Shown piece by piece: positions 52,031 through 64,000 of a stretch of 64,000 nt of DNA; the first letter of the stretch is position 1; every line of letters starts with the position of its first letter. The notes beneath the pieces are model-generated. The model did not search any database. It was not told where the DNA came from and saw only the letters and a program-made list of their open reading frames with translations. This DNA is from Bryopsis sp. KO-2023. Its lineage: Eukaryota; Chlorophyta; Ulvophyceae; Bryopsidales; Bryopsidaceae. Location of the stretch: the NCBI GenBank assembly GCA_030272585.1, contig BSYQ01000015.1, positions 186,001 to 250,000 on the forward strand. The letters run 5' to 3'. The translations under genes and the position numbers were made by a program.

Positions 52031-55000
52031 ATGGCCAGGGTGGGCCTCAGCGCTAGAGAAACGCAACGCACTTTATCGGACAATCGTGAGTCACGGAGGT
52101 CGGACCAAGTTCCGCCCATTTCTCCCAGCTTGCGGAGCAATTCTTTTCCTGGGACGCTGCGAGGATGCAGCACGGGGTCGAGCGTGGCATCGTCGTCGAG
52201 CACAGCATCCCTCGCAGGCTTACTGAGCCCGTGTTTGGAGTGTCCCGACTCCCCGGCGACGACTTCAGGCCGCGAGACGACTGAGGATGGGGGTGGTGAT
52301 TGCTCGAACGCAGGCCCCCCGAAAGTTGAGCGAGGTGTTCCTTTCTCGAAAGTTGTTAATAGGATCGGGGCAGGCCTGGGCGCTGTGTTGTGCTTTTTGG
52401 GTTGGCGAATGAAGAAGATAAAATTGAAAGGGGAGTTCAAGTGGGGTCTGGTGACGGGGGGCCTGGCGGGAGTTGCGCTTGTGCGGAGCTATCAGCGAAA
52501 TCGGGAACGGAAGGCGATGAGGTTTGTCGCTTACAATCTACCCTTCGACGCCAGCGCTTCGGATGAAAGGGAAAAGACCGACCGTAACAGAAACGCAAAG
52601 TCGTTCCAGGACAGGATCGCGTTTTTAAATCGTGCCTTGCAGCAGATGTGGCCGTTCTACGAAACCGCGGTGTGCGACGTTATTCGGGATTCTGTCACGC
52701 CGATGCTGCAGAGCCACAAACCGTCCTTCATCAACAGAATCTTTTTCTCGAAGCTGACGTTCGGGACGATTCCTTTCGACATCACCCAAGTAAAGGGGGT
52801 CGGGGAGGGTGAGGACGAGTTCGTGATTGAAGTGGGGATCCGTTGGCATGGAGAGGCCGACGTCGCGCTCATGGTCGAGCTCAAAGGGGGCGGGGCTGTT
52901 CAAGCGAAAGTTCAAAGATTGCAGTTCTACGCCAGCGTGAGGGTGACGTTCACGCCGTTAGTTCCCTACTTCCCAGGATTCGGTGCGTTGACCGTGGCTC
53001 TCCAAAGACCGCCTCTGGTCACGTTCGAACTCAGCGTCGGTGGGCTACAAATCGTTGGAGAGCAGGTCAAAAAGTTTCTGCACTCCTTTCTGGTGGAGCA
53101 GATTTTCGGCAATTTGCTGGTGTGGCCCAACCGTTTCGTGGTTCCAATCCTTCCTCCGGAGCAGCGTGGCAATCTGGACCACCTCTACCTCCGCACGACG
53201 GGCGTCCTGAGGGTGGTGGTCAAAGGGGCTCAAGATTTGGACAACAACGACGGTCACAACGGATACCGCACGAACGTACATCCCTTCGTGACGCTGGAGA
53301 CGGTCCCCTTGCAGCTATTCACCACCAAGGTATTGCCCAGCAGCCAAAATCCGGTGTGGAACGAGGAGCATTATTTGAAGGTCCAAGAGCTGGAGCAATC
53401 CTTGAGGGTGGTGCTGATGGATGACCATTTCGACCCAGGGATCATGGCCCCATCCACTTTGAGGCAGGGAAGGAAGCTTGGTATGCATGCATGGTAACGC
53501 TCCACCCGAATAACATTTTCGAATTTGGAAGAGTTTTTCTAAAGAAAGCACAGCCAATGTGTCGAGTGATTTTGATTTCCCTTCCAACATCTGGTTTCTT
53601 TCACTTTTTGTTTCTTTGATTTTCATTGGGAAGGGGTGGTGTGTGCAGGCACTTGCGTGATCCCACTGACATCCCTGCCGAGTGGGGAGAGTGTCGATCG
53701 ATGGTTCAGTCTGGAAAAAGGAAACTGGGATGAAGCTGGACCTGTCAGAAGCAAGCATCATGGGCAAGACATTCTGAGTGACGTGTGGTATGTAGCCAAA
53801 ACGTCCGAGGTACCCCTTGGCATGTAGTGATTGCTGAAAATTGGAGTCGACTTAAAATTATAATTTACACCGGTGACAGCTTCCTCTATAAAGGCTGTTC
53901 AGCCAGGTGATTCAGCCCATTGCATTATTGTCCAGTGGAGGCATTGTCAGAGACTATATTGCCAGATCTCATCTTGAATTTGAGAAGTCCCCTGAAGAAC
54001 TCCAAGACGCCGCTCAAAAGGGTTTAGAAAGTTTTACTCTAGGCACAAGGGAGGTTGCGCGTTATCCGACCTGACCTGCACATGCAATGTGTTCTTTCCG
54101 GGTGTTGACTTCCCCCCATACTGAAATGGCTGGAGTTTTTTTTAGTTTGAAAATGTCTAAAAACCGAGAGGATTCCTGCATAATTCGGTGTCACCCTGTT
54201 CATCAATCAATGCACATCTGCTGCTGTGTTATAGGTACATGCCAAAGTCTAAAAACTCAGGCGTCGGCCGGATCAACCTATCCCTGACATACTTGCCCCT
54301 GGATAGACTACGACGAGGCATTTTCCCATTAGGCCCCCCCACAAAAGGCCGGACTCATCGAGGGCTACTGTTCTTGCAACTCATCCGAGCATTCAATTTA
54401 ACTTCGGGAAAGAGGCGATCCGTCACTGCCCCGTACTGCGTGTTGTGCCTGGGAGAAAACTCCTCCAAGAGATCGAGGGTGGCCAAGGATTCAGGCGACC
54501 CGGAATGGAACGAGAATTTTGAGTGGTTCTACGTGTCAGTCAAAGATGAACTGGTTGTGGAAATCCTGAACGAAGGGAAATTCATGGACACTTCGCTTGG
54601 GTTTGTGAAGATTCAAGCAGGTGGCGATCTTGGCACTAATCACATGAATGTGATTAGTCATCCTTACTCATGCGTATTTGATTCAATCGATCAATCAGTC
54701 CAACTAGCCATACGACTGATCCACAACTAGTGCAGATGATGATTCTGTTAACCCATTGCCTTAATTTTTTTTTTTCATGAAGTAACTCTGCTGTGTCTTT
54801 GTAGAGTCCATTGCTCTAGAGAGTAAGAAAACCGCTTTGGGATTGGTTGATGCTACATTGGAGGTTCAAGGTGGCCTCGGTGTAATTCAAATGCAGGTAA
54901 CGATATATCGTTGGAATACTGGCAGATACATTCCCTTTTCTTTCATCTTTTTTTCGGATTGATTTGAAAATACCTCATTCTGAAACTATTGTCCGGCGTT

Positions 55001-55871
55001 CTGGCAGCTGGAGTGGGTACCTCTCGATAACAACCCCATCAGAAAAAAGAGGCTCCGACAACGTGATGTCGATGTGTCGAGATTGGGGCCATCGACCCCC
55101 AGAGGCACACTGATGGTCAGACTGGTGAACGGCAGGAATCTGGATAATTCGGATCTTGGGGAGAGCCAAAAAACTTATTGCGTTTTGAAAGTGCAAGGCA
55201 AAGAAGTTCGCTCTGGGGTGTTCTCTGGGGAGGGCAATCCCAGTTGGAAAGAGGTATGGTTGGGGTGAATAAGCTGACCCAGCTAGCATTCAATAGGAAG
55301 GGATGCAGACATAGGTTGTAAAAGAGAATATAGGAGTTGAAATCTGTCTTTCTGTATCCTGAATTCATTCCATTGTGGCGGACCATAATCCTGATGTGTG
55401 GTTCCGATTGACTTCACTCCAATGTTGATTTTTAAACAACGCAGCCCCTGCTGAAAGAACTGTGTGTTTCTGCTGGCATTGCAAAAATAGATATATCAAT
55501 GTTGTAAGTACAGTGGATGACTCCACCATTTAGCGAAAATAGAAAAAAGTCCCCAAAAATCATGAAATCGTGTGTGTGGTTCTGTGTAGACGTTTTCGTG
55601 GCAATCGGTGAAGGGGTCCGATGTTCTGTACGTTTCGGTTTTCAGCAAAGGTGCCATGAAAGATGGGTCGCTGGGGAGGTGTATGATAAAACTGGAAGAA
55701 TGTGCAAAAAATCCAGAACAAGTCGGCTTGGTGGTGAAATCTCTGAGCGACGAGAAGCTGGATTTGCCTGTGGGGGGTTCCATCACCGTCCAACTGCATT
55801 GGACGATGGGGGTGATGCAAAGCAACGAAAATGATAAGATGCCAGTTTGGCCAGAGAACTATGGCCGATAA
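52031..55871 (+). CDS. Extended-synaptotagmin/SYT-like lipid-transfer protein
   Basis: Exons 52031-53480, 53649-53787, 54235-54620, 54805-54896, 55008-55253, 55590-55871; all in phase, 864 residues. The first Met of the open frame is used. Order: a low-complexity Ser-rich N-terminus; two hydrophobic stretches (about 111-124 and 137-151) that could form an ER membrane hairpin; an SMP lipid-binding domain (about 190-390, from FLNRALQQMWPFYE to FVVPILP); then C2 domains at about 405-520 (GVLRVVVKGAQDL, NPVWNE), 560-680 (LLFLQLIRAFNL, DPEWNENF) and 735-850 (LMVRLVNGRNL, NPSWKE). This is the plan of E-Syt, tricalbin and plant SYT proteins, which move lipids at ER-plasma membrane contacts. C2A keeps several acidic loop residues, so calcium binding is possible. 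The number of C2 domains does not decide between subfamilies. Confidence 0.92.
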
Positions 55872-57166
55872 AAAAAGGTAGATTTATATATATATACATA
55901 TGTACAAAGCGAAAAGAAAGGAATAGACACATGGGGTTCACTGCATGGTATGGGTGGTGGCCATTTCGACTGAAGGGAGGAATAGCATGCACACACACAC
56001 ACACACACGTCACATCTTTTTACTTGATCAAAAGTGATGGGGAATATCATCCTGAGGGTTACATTGATTTTGATGGGTTTTGCTTGTAGGTGAAAAAGAA
56101 ATTTGATTGTTACGATTTTTTTGTTGTTGTAGAATCGTTTGAGCTCTGTACATTTAGATTCGAAGCATTTCTGTGTTTTTTTTTGTTTCCTTTGGGGTTT
56201 AAATTTAGACAATTGGATATCATTCTAGACGGGTTTGTAGGGGGTGAATGGGCATTTTTCGATTGTTTTATTTATCGTTTGCTCTGATGGGTATGATTCA
56301 TTGGGGAAGAAAATGGCTACCTTTTTTTTTAAAAGAATTACACAAGCTTGGAAGGGCCGCATTTTTGTGAATTATATTGATGACAGAGAGAGCACGGACA
56401 GAAATTTTCATAATGTTGGCTGATAAAAATTTGTGTTTGAAAATCACTCTATTGATTTATTGATCTTGCTCTCGAGTAGATTTTGACTTATCATTAGTCA
56501 TTGTGTCATAAGGTAGTTATTATTGAGGTGTTCATTTTGCATGAAATGTTTTGTTATGTTAGGGTAGAGGGCTTAAAAACATGATGATGGTAGACAGGTT
56601 ACTTGCTCAATATTTGGACTGATATAACTGGGTTCTGTGACAAGGCATTATACCATACCCACTGATCATTTGGCAGTGAGTGAGAAATATTGACTAAGTA
56701 TATTTCCAGAGAACTTCATTTGTACATTTCTGAACATGATAATAAACAAAATGATTGTTTGCAAAACGAGGAAATGCATGTTTCTCCAATGCTGGAACAG
56801 AAATCAGACAAGAATCACTGTTACAACAATTCACATGACAAAGAACTCTCAAGGTGTTGGGACATCAAGAATCCACATTCTGCAAGATTCTCCCCCCACC
56901 ACAGATATTGAGATAAAAATATGTATATATAAAACAACTTTGTATTTCCTCCTCATGAGGAAATCCCAAGAAAAAATAAAAGAAATAATTCCATCACATC
57001 CTCCTCCTGAGGAAATGTCGAAAGAATCAAATAAACCAGCAATGCATTTTGAGTACATTGACCAGAATTGTTCAACTATGCCATGCCAGCATCTGGTAAG
57101 ACATAGTGAATCCCAAAATCCCAGTGATTCAGAAGGGCGGCGCAGATACAGGTAGATCAGAGTCAT
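55872..57166. other. Spacer between the convergent E-Syt-like and CA2 genes
   Basis: AT-rich 3' flanks of two convergent genes. A short (CA)n run is at about 55990-56007. Apart from the CA2 hairpin below, I see no gene or element. Confidence 0.5.
56944..56964 (-). promoter_or_regulatory. 3'-UTR hairpin of CA2
   Basis: ATTTCCTC and GAGGAAAT pair around a five-base loop, about 200 bases after the CA2 stop. A second, weaker CCTCCTCCTGAGG stretch lies near 57000. Same element as at 12505 (CA1) and 63614 (CA3). Confidence 0.55.
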
Positions 57167-59200
57167 TTAAGTCTCTGACTTCCTGATGACCCTTCCGTTG
57201 AGAGCCTGAATGGGTCGGTGGTTGCCAGACTGACGAGGGGGATCGCACACACCATCTGTGAAAAAGAAACAGATATTTCATTGCAATGGACACTCATGCG
57301 GTTGCATTCTGACAGAGATGCTTTTGTTGCGACATGAAAGCACCATTCCGAACTGTGGATGGAGGACTCACCGACAACATCTTCACAATCAGGTCCGATT
57401 GAGAAAGCAGCAGCCTGCTGGTGAGCGTTCACCTGGAAAAAGCGGAAAAATAAAGTCAGAACACTGACTATTCTGGTATCATACACAAGCATTGGATTCC
57501 TGTGGGAGACTTCCAGCCTCAGATTCCTGAACTTCACTGACCTGGGCGGTAGACACAAGGAGAGGAGAAGAGTACATCACCCAGAGGACTCCCTCAGTGC
57601 AAGGAGGAGTGGTCAAACTTCCCTTCCAGGTGAAGTGCTCCCTGTTCTTGGGGATGAGGGTGTTCAGGTCGAACTTGCCCTTGATCTTCTTGCCATTCTA
57701 TATATCACACCATGAATCAAATCTCAGCTCAGCTGGTTTCAAAGGGCCAACACCTTGGGCAGGACATGCGACGGTGGTGGTCTTACCTCCTTTCCAACCT
57801 CAGTTGGCAGCTTCTTGAAGAGCTTGGTGATCATCTTGTTGTCCACAGTGGGGTCATCGTACTCAAAGTGAACTCCAAGGACCACCAGGCAAGTCTCCTT
57901 GTCGCAGATCTCGGATTGTCCCTCAGAGATCTTGCACACAATGTGCACGCAAAGAGGTGCCAATCGACCTGCGGAATCAAACAAACACAGTTTAGGCAAA
58001 CGATCAGCAGCAACAGCGAAATGCAAGCAAGGCTATGTCTGGTTCTCCACAAAAAGAAAGGGCACTGAGGCAGCTGCTGACCGTTGATGGCATTTTCACT
58101 GGGGGAGTGGAAGTGGAACTGGATGGGCTCAGCATCAAGCTTCTCAACACCCTCCATGACCTTGGATCCTGACTTGGAGAAGATGGTGAAGATATCTCCA
58201 TCTGAAACCAAAGACGACCAACAAAAAGTAAGCAACCTGACAGCACATTCAAGACAAACCACCTCATAACATTTAATTGCATGATATGACACATATTACG
58301 AATGAGCAACAATAAATCTGTCACAGATCACTGACGCGTAACCGCCTACCTTTGGCAGCGACCTTGATGCTTGGCTTCCTGGAGAATTTCTTCCAGATCA
58401 CCTCCAAAGCGGCACCAGTACTGAAAATGCTCATTCCCTCAATCTCTCCGACGTCGTCCACATCGACCTTCAACTCGGGTTCGTCCAACTCGACATCATC
58501 TGTTGCGCAGAAACAATTATGCGTTAAATCATCCGTCCAACCGACGCCGACAGAACCCCACACGCCACTGTGGCGAAACGCCGCAGTGACCCGAATTCGG
58601 TGCACCCAAATTCACCGACGCAACCGACACGCCAACAATCAGTAACAAAACGGCGAAAAGGAGGCCATCAACACTGACGGCGGAAAACCACAAATGCAGC
58701 CAACATTCTACAGGATGTGCCGAAGCTTTTCCTCCACAAATGTTTGTCGTAGAAGATGCACGTAGCGTAATACCTGCGGTGTTGATGTTGATCGGGGACT
58801 GCTCCTCGCCGGTTTGGCAGAGACCTTCCCAGTCGTCTCCGTTCCTGTCGTAGTTGAAGCCAGACGCATCCTGTCCCGCAAAACACACGAACGCCACTTC
58901 AAACAGCTGAAAAATGAGCACCGTGACGCCGCGAGGGCACGGAAACCTTTCTGTAGGAGGTAATCTTGTACCGACCACAGAACGGCAAAGAAAGTGGCCG
59001 TGCTGTGTTGTTCAGGAAGGAAATTTCGGGAAATATCTGAGTGCGAATCATAACTCTGTGCGAATCATGACTCCGCTCGGGAAATAAAGTACATGGCCAA
59101 CATATGCATGCGCGGTGGAATTCACCTCAACAAACTTGGCTGCGAACGCAGCAGTGAGAAGGGTGGCAAAGAGAGCGACACGGAAAACGGGGGACGCCAT
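57167..59200 (-). CDS. Secreted alpha-carbonic anhydrase, copy 2 (CA2)
   Basis: Minus-strand exons 59126-59200, 58774-58870, 58350-58499, 58082-58201, 57787-57968, 57542-57697, 57372-57432, 57167-57255; 309 residues. Every exon after the first has the length of its CA1 partner. Signal peptide MASPVFRVALFATLLTAAFAA. Zinc ligands in QFHFHSPSEN and CVHIV, plus SLTTPPCTEG, are kept. SENAIDG of CA1 reads SENAING. Introns are also clearly alike between CA1 and CA2, for example the whole intron after SENAI(D/N)G, so the two separated recently or are kept alike by gene conversion. Same reaction and location as CA1. Confidence 0.93.
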
Positions 59201-61594
59201 TGTGTTCCAACCTCTGCAACAAAAGGTCCAATACTACGCTTGTACTTTGAAAGATTGTGGTCGTGGTATCTTTTTGTAGGGAAAAAGTGTGGAAGAAATT
59301 GTGACAGGCTGTCCATCAATCATGCTGACTGTGAAACGTCAGCAGCAAGGATGCGGCTGAAAAAGCAAGAAAAAGTTCTTGAGGCGGCCATCCGTCCACC
59401 ATCATTCGACGCAAGACCCAATCAATGAACTTTAAAGTTCCTTTACTTTCTACAGATTCAGGATCGCAAACAAAAGCCACCACCACTGCACCACCAAACC
59501 CATGGAATCCCTGTGAACCACCACCAACCCAACCCACCACCATCCAGTCCCAACTCGCACAACGAAGGTCACCTTTCCGCGGACAGTTTCTACCCCTGTC
59601 GATTTTCTGCATTGCTATCTAACGCGAGCTAGCTAGCCATCACGCCGATTTTCGGCTTACTGCAAGATTTTCCGCAGATTCTTCTTGTTCTGAGACAAAT
59701 AGAATGTATATATTCTCTTTAGACAACCCGAGCGACTCCACCCACCGACCGTCCGCCCGCCTCACGACTTCAAAGAAACCTCCCGTCGTGCAAGGCACAG
59801 GTCTACCGGAACGCGAGCTAAAACGAGGGCTGCACATCAACACTTCTTGAATCCAAAAGCAGTCAGACTGACAGCTTCCATTGGCGCCGTCTCCAGGATT
59901 GAGCATACCAACAAACGAGGGACCCAGCAACGCACTTACCCTCAGGAAGACAAACCAGTCAAAATTCCATTTCCATGCTCACAAGCTAAAGAACTTTGCG
60001 AGTGTGGGCGAATCTCAACTCGTCTCGGCTCGAGTTGCCTCCGCTCCGCCCAATTATTCCGTCACGCGGTCAGATGGGGTTTCCAAACCCCAACTGACAA
60101 GTACTCCTGCTCGAATGGCCAAACTCGCACCTACCCCCACCGCTCGTCCTCTAAACGAAAACACATGCATGGTCACAGAACAATTTCAATACATTCCAAA
60201 TCCGCCTCCACCACAAGGTGTCGCGCGCGCGTTTGGCGCATGGTTCCAAAGAAGGAAAACATCAAGACGCCTGCAGACAAGCGAATATATCAACTTGTGC
60301 TGCTCTGTCCCGTAGAGAATCCGAGGAAAATCTTCTTCCCGACAGTCACCAGCCCGATCAGTCACTCAATCAACAAGCAAACTAACAATCAATAAAGAGG
60401 AATGTGCCAGGGTCCATACTGACGTAACAGAATAAGATCGAACGATGAAGCTTAGTAGGCGTCACTGAATACACCAGAATCAGAATTGGACGCTGATGTT
60501 CTCATGTTTCTTTTTGTTCGGTCGAATTGGTTCGACCCCGGAGATTTTAGTGGTGGAGACTATATCAGCAACTGTGAGAGATTCGAGTGGGTTTGGTTCA
60601 TCTGGGTATTGACATTGAAGGATTATTTTTGATTGGAGTATTTGTCTGGAACATTGGTTGCGACAGGGGCGAGTGGCCCCTCAGGCAATGTAATTATTGC
60701 TGTTGTTGTTGTTGTCTGGTCGTGGTGGTTGGATTTGATTTGATGAAGAAGTGTTGGAGGAATAAGGCTGATAAAAAATAAGATGTTTGGTGTTTGATAG
60801 AGGAGGACAAGTGTGCCTTGATACGATTAAACTAAATATTTAGTTTCAGCCAACAAATACATGTCTATTTTTTTACTGCTGCCCTAGTGGGCTGCTAAGT
60901 GGTGATGGCGGTCGCCAAGGATTTGAAATGAAGAAAGAAACTTTACAACCACACCATTTTTAAAAATTCATTCATTCCAATTTGATTCAAAACACCGAAA
61001 TTGGGCCATCACTGAAAAAAAACCCAATGGAAAGTGCAAAAAAACCTCACAAATTTCTCACGAAAGAAAATTCTAAAAGAGAAAACACCCATGTTAATCA
61101 AACAATCCGACATGATGAATCATCGTTGATGATTCACAACACGGAACAGACAAAAACCACAAGAAACTATGCAACTACATTGTCCAAACACCCAAAATCA
61201 ACTCCAGCTTCAAAATCCAGAATTGTAAAGAACAGTGACCAGAAGCAAGATCTAAAAAGCGGGCAAAAGACCTAATGTCATCGATTCAAAAGCAATGAAA
61301 GACCTTATGTTGCTGTTTTTTTGGTGTTTTTTCTATCAACTTCACCATCAGTGCAGCACATGCACACACCGAATGTAATGAATGTCCAATTGAGAGATCT
61401 TTACTTTTTCTCTTTTCTCGCGTACGCCACACAGGAGCTCTCAGACGACCAACCAATCAAAAGGGAAGCTCTGAGGTCGCTCCAAGGTCCAGTCGCATCC
61501 CGTTCCACACTTGCCATGCTACAAAACCCAGTGACCAGCATCTTACAGAACGCAAGTGCAGGTTAGATCTTCCGTTGAAGAGCAGCTGAGTACA
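59201..61594. other. Shared upstream region of CA2 and CA3
   Basis: 2.4 kb between two divergent carbonic anhydrase genes. Open frames exist at 59847-60395 and 59881-60315 (182 and 144 codons, overlapping in different frames), but neither resembles a known protein nor shows splice-linked partners. I leave them unannotated. It should contain both promoters; no clear shared box seen. Confidence 0.45.
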
Positions 61595-63384
61595 ATGGCG
61601 TTCACCTCTGTTTTCCGTCTCGCTCTCGTAGCCACCCTTCTCGCTGCTGCGTTCGCAGCCGAGTTCGTTGAGGTAAACCCCCTCCTCCAGTACATTATTG
61701 GTGCCCGATGCTCTTTCCTCCCGCTATCGATACGGTGAAGAAGATTGTCGAAATTTCCCTCCCAGAGAATCACAGCTTCGCCAGCACGGTTGATGCTCCA
61801 CAACTGCAGGAAAACTCCTCAGGGTCTCGCTGAGCATCCGTTCAGTTTCCCTTGCAATTTTCGGCGGCCCATTATTGACGTGCTAAGATTTAAGCGAGGT
61901 TTTCTCCTGATTGTTAAGATTTGGTGCTGCTGTGTGTACTGTGGGACAGGATGCCTCTGGCTTCAACTACGACAGGAACGGAGACGACTGGGAAGGTCTC
62001 TGCCAAACCGGCGAGGAGCAGTCCCCGATCAACATCGACACTTCAGGTAAGATCGATCATGTGCTGGTGTCTAGCACTTCTGCGCTTCCAATCTCTATGG
62101 CAGTGAAGGCGTTGTAACGCGCGTTCCAACCTGTAGATTGAGAGTTGCATTGTATTTATTGTATTTTTGTTGCTCGGAAACAGAGGAGGTGGAGTTGGAC
62201 GACCCTGAGTTGAAGGTCATTGTTGAGGATGTTGGAGAGGTCGAGGGAATGAGCATTTTCAGTACTGGTGCCGCTTTGGAGGTGATCTGGGAGGACTTTT
62301 CCAGAAAGCCAAACATCACGGTTGCTGCCCAGGGTGAGATTAATCTGTCTCAGTTGCTTCCTGATTTAGAAAGACCGCTGAGGTTGCTAATTTTGCTGGA
62401 TGGCTGTTGTTTTCAGATGGAGATATCTACACCATCTTCTCCAAAAATGGAACCAAGGCTTTGGAGGCAGGAGATGTTGAGAGGCTTACTGCTGAGCCCA
62501 TCCAGTTCCACTTCCACGCCCCCAGTGAAAATGCTTTTGACGGTGGGTGTCTGCTATCTTTGTTTCACCAGTCCCTTGCCAGCATAAAATGCTCCCAGTG
62601 CTGTGGTGCTTACAGTGTGGATTTTCTTTTTTCTGCCCAGGCCGATTGGCTCCTCTGTGCGTGCACATTGTGTGCAAGATCTCTGAGGGACAATCTGATA
62701 TCTGCGATGAGGAGACTTGCCTGGTTGTGCTGGGAGTGCACTATGAGTACGATGACCCAGAAGAGGACAACGAGATTCTGGCCCCTCTCTGGGAGGAGCT
62801 CCCAAAGGAGGTTGGAAAGGAGGTACGCTTTTCATGGCATGAAGGTTTGAGTATTAATATCTGTTATGTCAGCTTGATTAACCTGTACTTTTTGTTGACA
62901 CCAGAATGGCATTGCAATCAACGGAACTCTTGATTTGAACACTCTCCTGCCCAAGAACAGGGAGCACTTCACCTGGAAGGGAAGTTTGACCACTCCTCCT
63001 TGCACTGAAGGAGTCCTCTGGGTGATGTACTCTGAACCTGTCTTCGTGTCAACTGCCCAGGTCAGCTCAGATAACATGGTATTTTTGTTCTTTGATCATT
63101 AAACTTTTCTAGATGTTGACCTAGGGTTCTTTTTCCTGCAGGTGAATGCCCACCAGCAAGCTGCAGCTTTCGCTGTTGGACCTGATTGTGCTAACGTGAC
63201 TGAAGGTGAGATCATTTATCAATAGTTACTGAGGCGCTGTTACCTTGTTCCTCCTCCTCAGCAATATTTAAACAAAAAGCTGTTTTTGTTTTCAGCTGGT
63301 GACTGCGACCCCCCTCGCCAGGCTGGCAACCATCGTCCTATTCAGCCTCACAATGGAAGGGTCATCAGGATGTCGGAGACTTAA
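61595..63384 (+). CDS. Secreted alpha-carbonic anhydrase, copy 3 (CA3)
   Basis: Exons 61595-61672, 61950-62046, 62184-62333, 62417-62542, 62641-62822, 62905-63060, 63142-63205, 63296-63384; 313 residues. Same eight-exon plan and phases as CA1 and CA2; exon 4 is two codons longer and exon 7 one codon longer. Signal peptide MAFTSVFRLALVATLLAAAFAA. Zinc ligands in QFHFHAPSEN and CVHIV; SLTTPPCTEG kept. The Cys in place of the second-shell Glu and the lack of a shuttle His are shared. It is more acidic than CA1 (IICDEETC-like insert, EEDNEIL) and its introns are unlike those of CA1 and CA2, so it is the older paralogue. Confidence 0.93.
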
Positions 63385-64000
63385 GTGACTCTGCCCTGGG
63401 CCTGCACTGTCTGAATCGTACCTTGCAAGATTTGGAATTTCCACCATGCCACCAACCCAAATCTGGGACATTGGTGTTTGGGGGACATACCTGTTTAAAT
63501 CCACATTTTCAGATTTGAGATTCTCTCTGATTTCTTCATTTTTTTTTAATTTGATAGATCGCTGGTATTTAGTTCTGAGTTGATTCATTGTTTTTATAGT
63601 TGGATTTTTTTGGTTTTCCTCATGAGGAGGGAAACAGTGGGTTTTTTTTTATTTCTTTTTATGCATTTGGCTGCTGGTTGCATATCTTGCTTTGGTTTCT
63701 GTGGTAACTGGCACCATGGGAGAACTGTGCAGTAACGCAGATTCCTGGTGGTTATTGTTTGTCACAGTCCAAATCTTGTAAGAGTGATTCTGTTCTATTG
63801 TGCCTGAGTAACTGTCATCCCCCAATTATGATTTTGAGTACATGCTTTGTTGTTTTTAGTAGAGTTTCAACTATATCCATACTTTTTGTTGTTTTTAGTA
63901 GAGTTTCAACTATATCCATACTTTTTGTGGTAAATCAAAAGACATAGGTCCAAGCCAACAAACAGGAAATAATATTCTTACATGTGGCGATTTTGTAATT
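63385..64000 (+). other. CA3 3' flank with hairpin and a 39-bp tandem duplication
   Basis: The hairpin TTTTCCTC/GAGGGAAA lies at 63614-63634. At about 63850-63928 the sequence TTGTTTTTAGTAGAGTTTCA and what follows is present twice with a 39-base period. No other gene seen up to the window end. Confidence 0.6.

Noticed and set aside
53788-53829. Continuation of the E-Syt-like exon to a TAG at 53827
   Set aside because: Splicing at GTATGT (53788) to 54235 keeps phase and produces the expected DVWY linker into the second C2 domain; reading on truncates the protein.
59847-60395. Overlapping 182- and 144-codon frames between CA2 and CA3
   Set aside because: No recognisable domain, no splice-linked neighbours and low coding character. 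Kept as a note on the spacer.

Overview
This is nuclear DNA from a eukaryote. Host genes are split by many GT-AG introns (and two GC-AG introns), spacers are long and T-rich, and large transposable elements occupy about half the window. There is no operon structure. The host genes are a secreted alpha-carbonic anhydrase with a plant/protist-like HFHxPSEN zinc motif, an E-Syt/SYT-type lipid-transfer protein, a chymotrypsin-fold protein and a LamG/FN2-like receptor. They suggest a protist or alga, but I cannot place the species, and an invertebrate is not formally excluded. Exon structures were worked out by hand: reading phase closes across every junction given, but no transcript data were available.

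Layout. (1) 1-8722, +: 3' part of a 23-exon gene for a type I membrane protein with one LamG/pentraxin-like domain, 18 FN2-like repeats, one membrane span and a short tail. (2) 10259-12255, +: alpha-carbonic anhydrase CA1. (3) 13559-16641, -: six-exon S1 serine-protease homologue that lacks the catalytic His and Ser. (4) 16799 to about 39640: two head-to-tail copies of a Helitron-associated unit. Unit A (16799-26709) has no replicase. Unit B (26710 to about 39640) encodes an intact 1350-aa Helitron Rep/helicase. Both carry the same collinear accessory genes (called a to f here; g only in B) and large arrays built on a CAGCCGC/GCGGCTG core. (5) 39991-51480: an LTR retrotransposon with a second, younger one inserted inside its 5' LTR. 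(6) 52031-55871, +: extended-synaptotagmin-like gene (SMP domain and three C2 domains). (7) 57167-59200, -, and 61595-63384, +: two further alpha-carbonic anhydrase genes, CA2 and CA3, arranged head to head.

How parts relate. The three carbonic anhydrases share one eight-exon plan and a 3'-UTR hairpin, so they are paralogues. CA1 and CA2 are inverted relative to each other and stay alike even in introns, although about 45 kb, mostly transposons, lies between them. The accessory genes in the Helitron region are the least explained content: small coiled-coil, proline-rich and Cys-rich proteins kept in order in both units, two of them with introns at identical positions. I do not recognise any of them, and they are the best candidate for an undescribed system.
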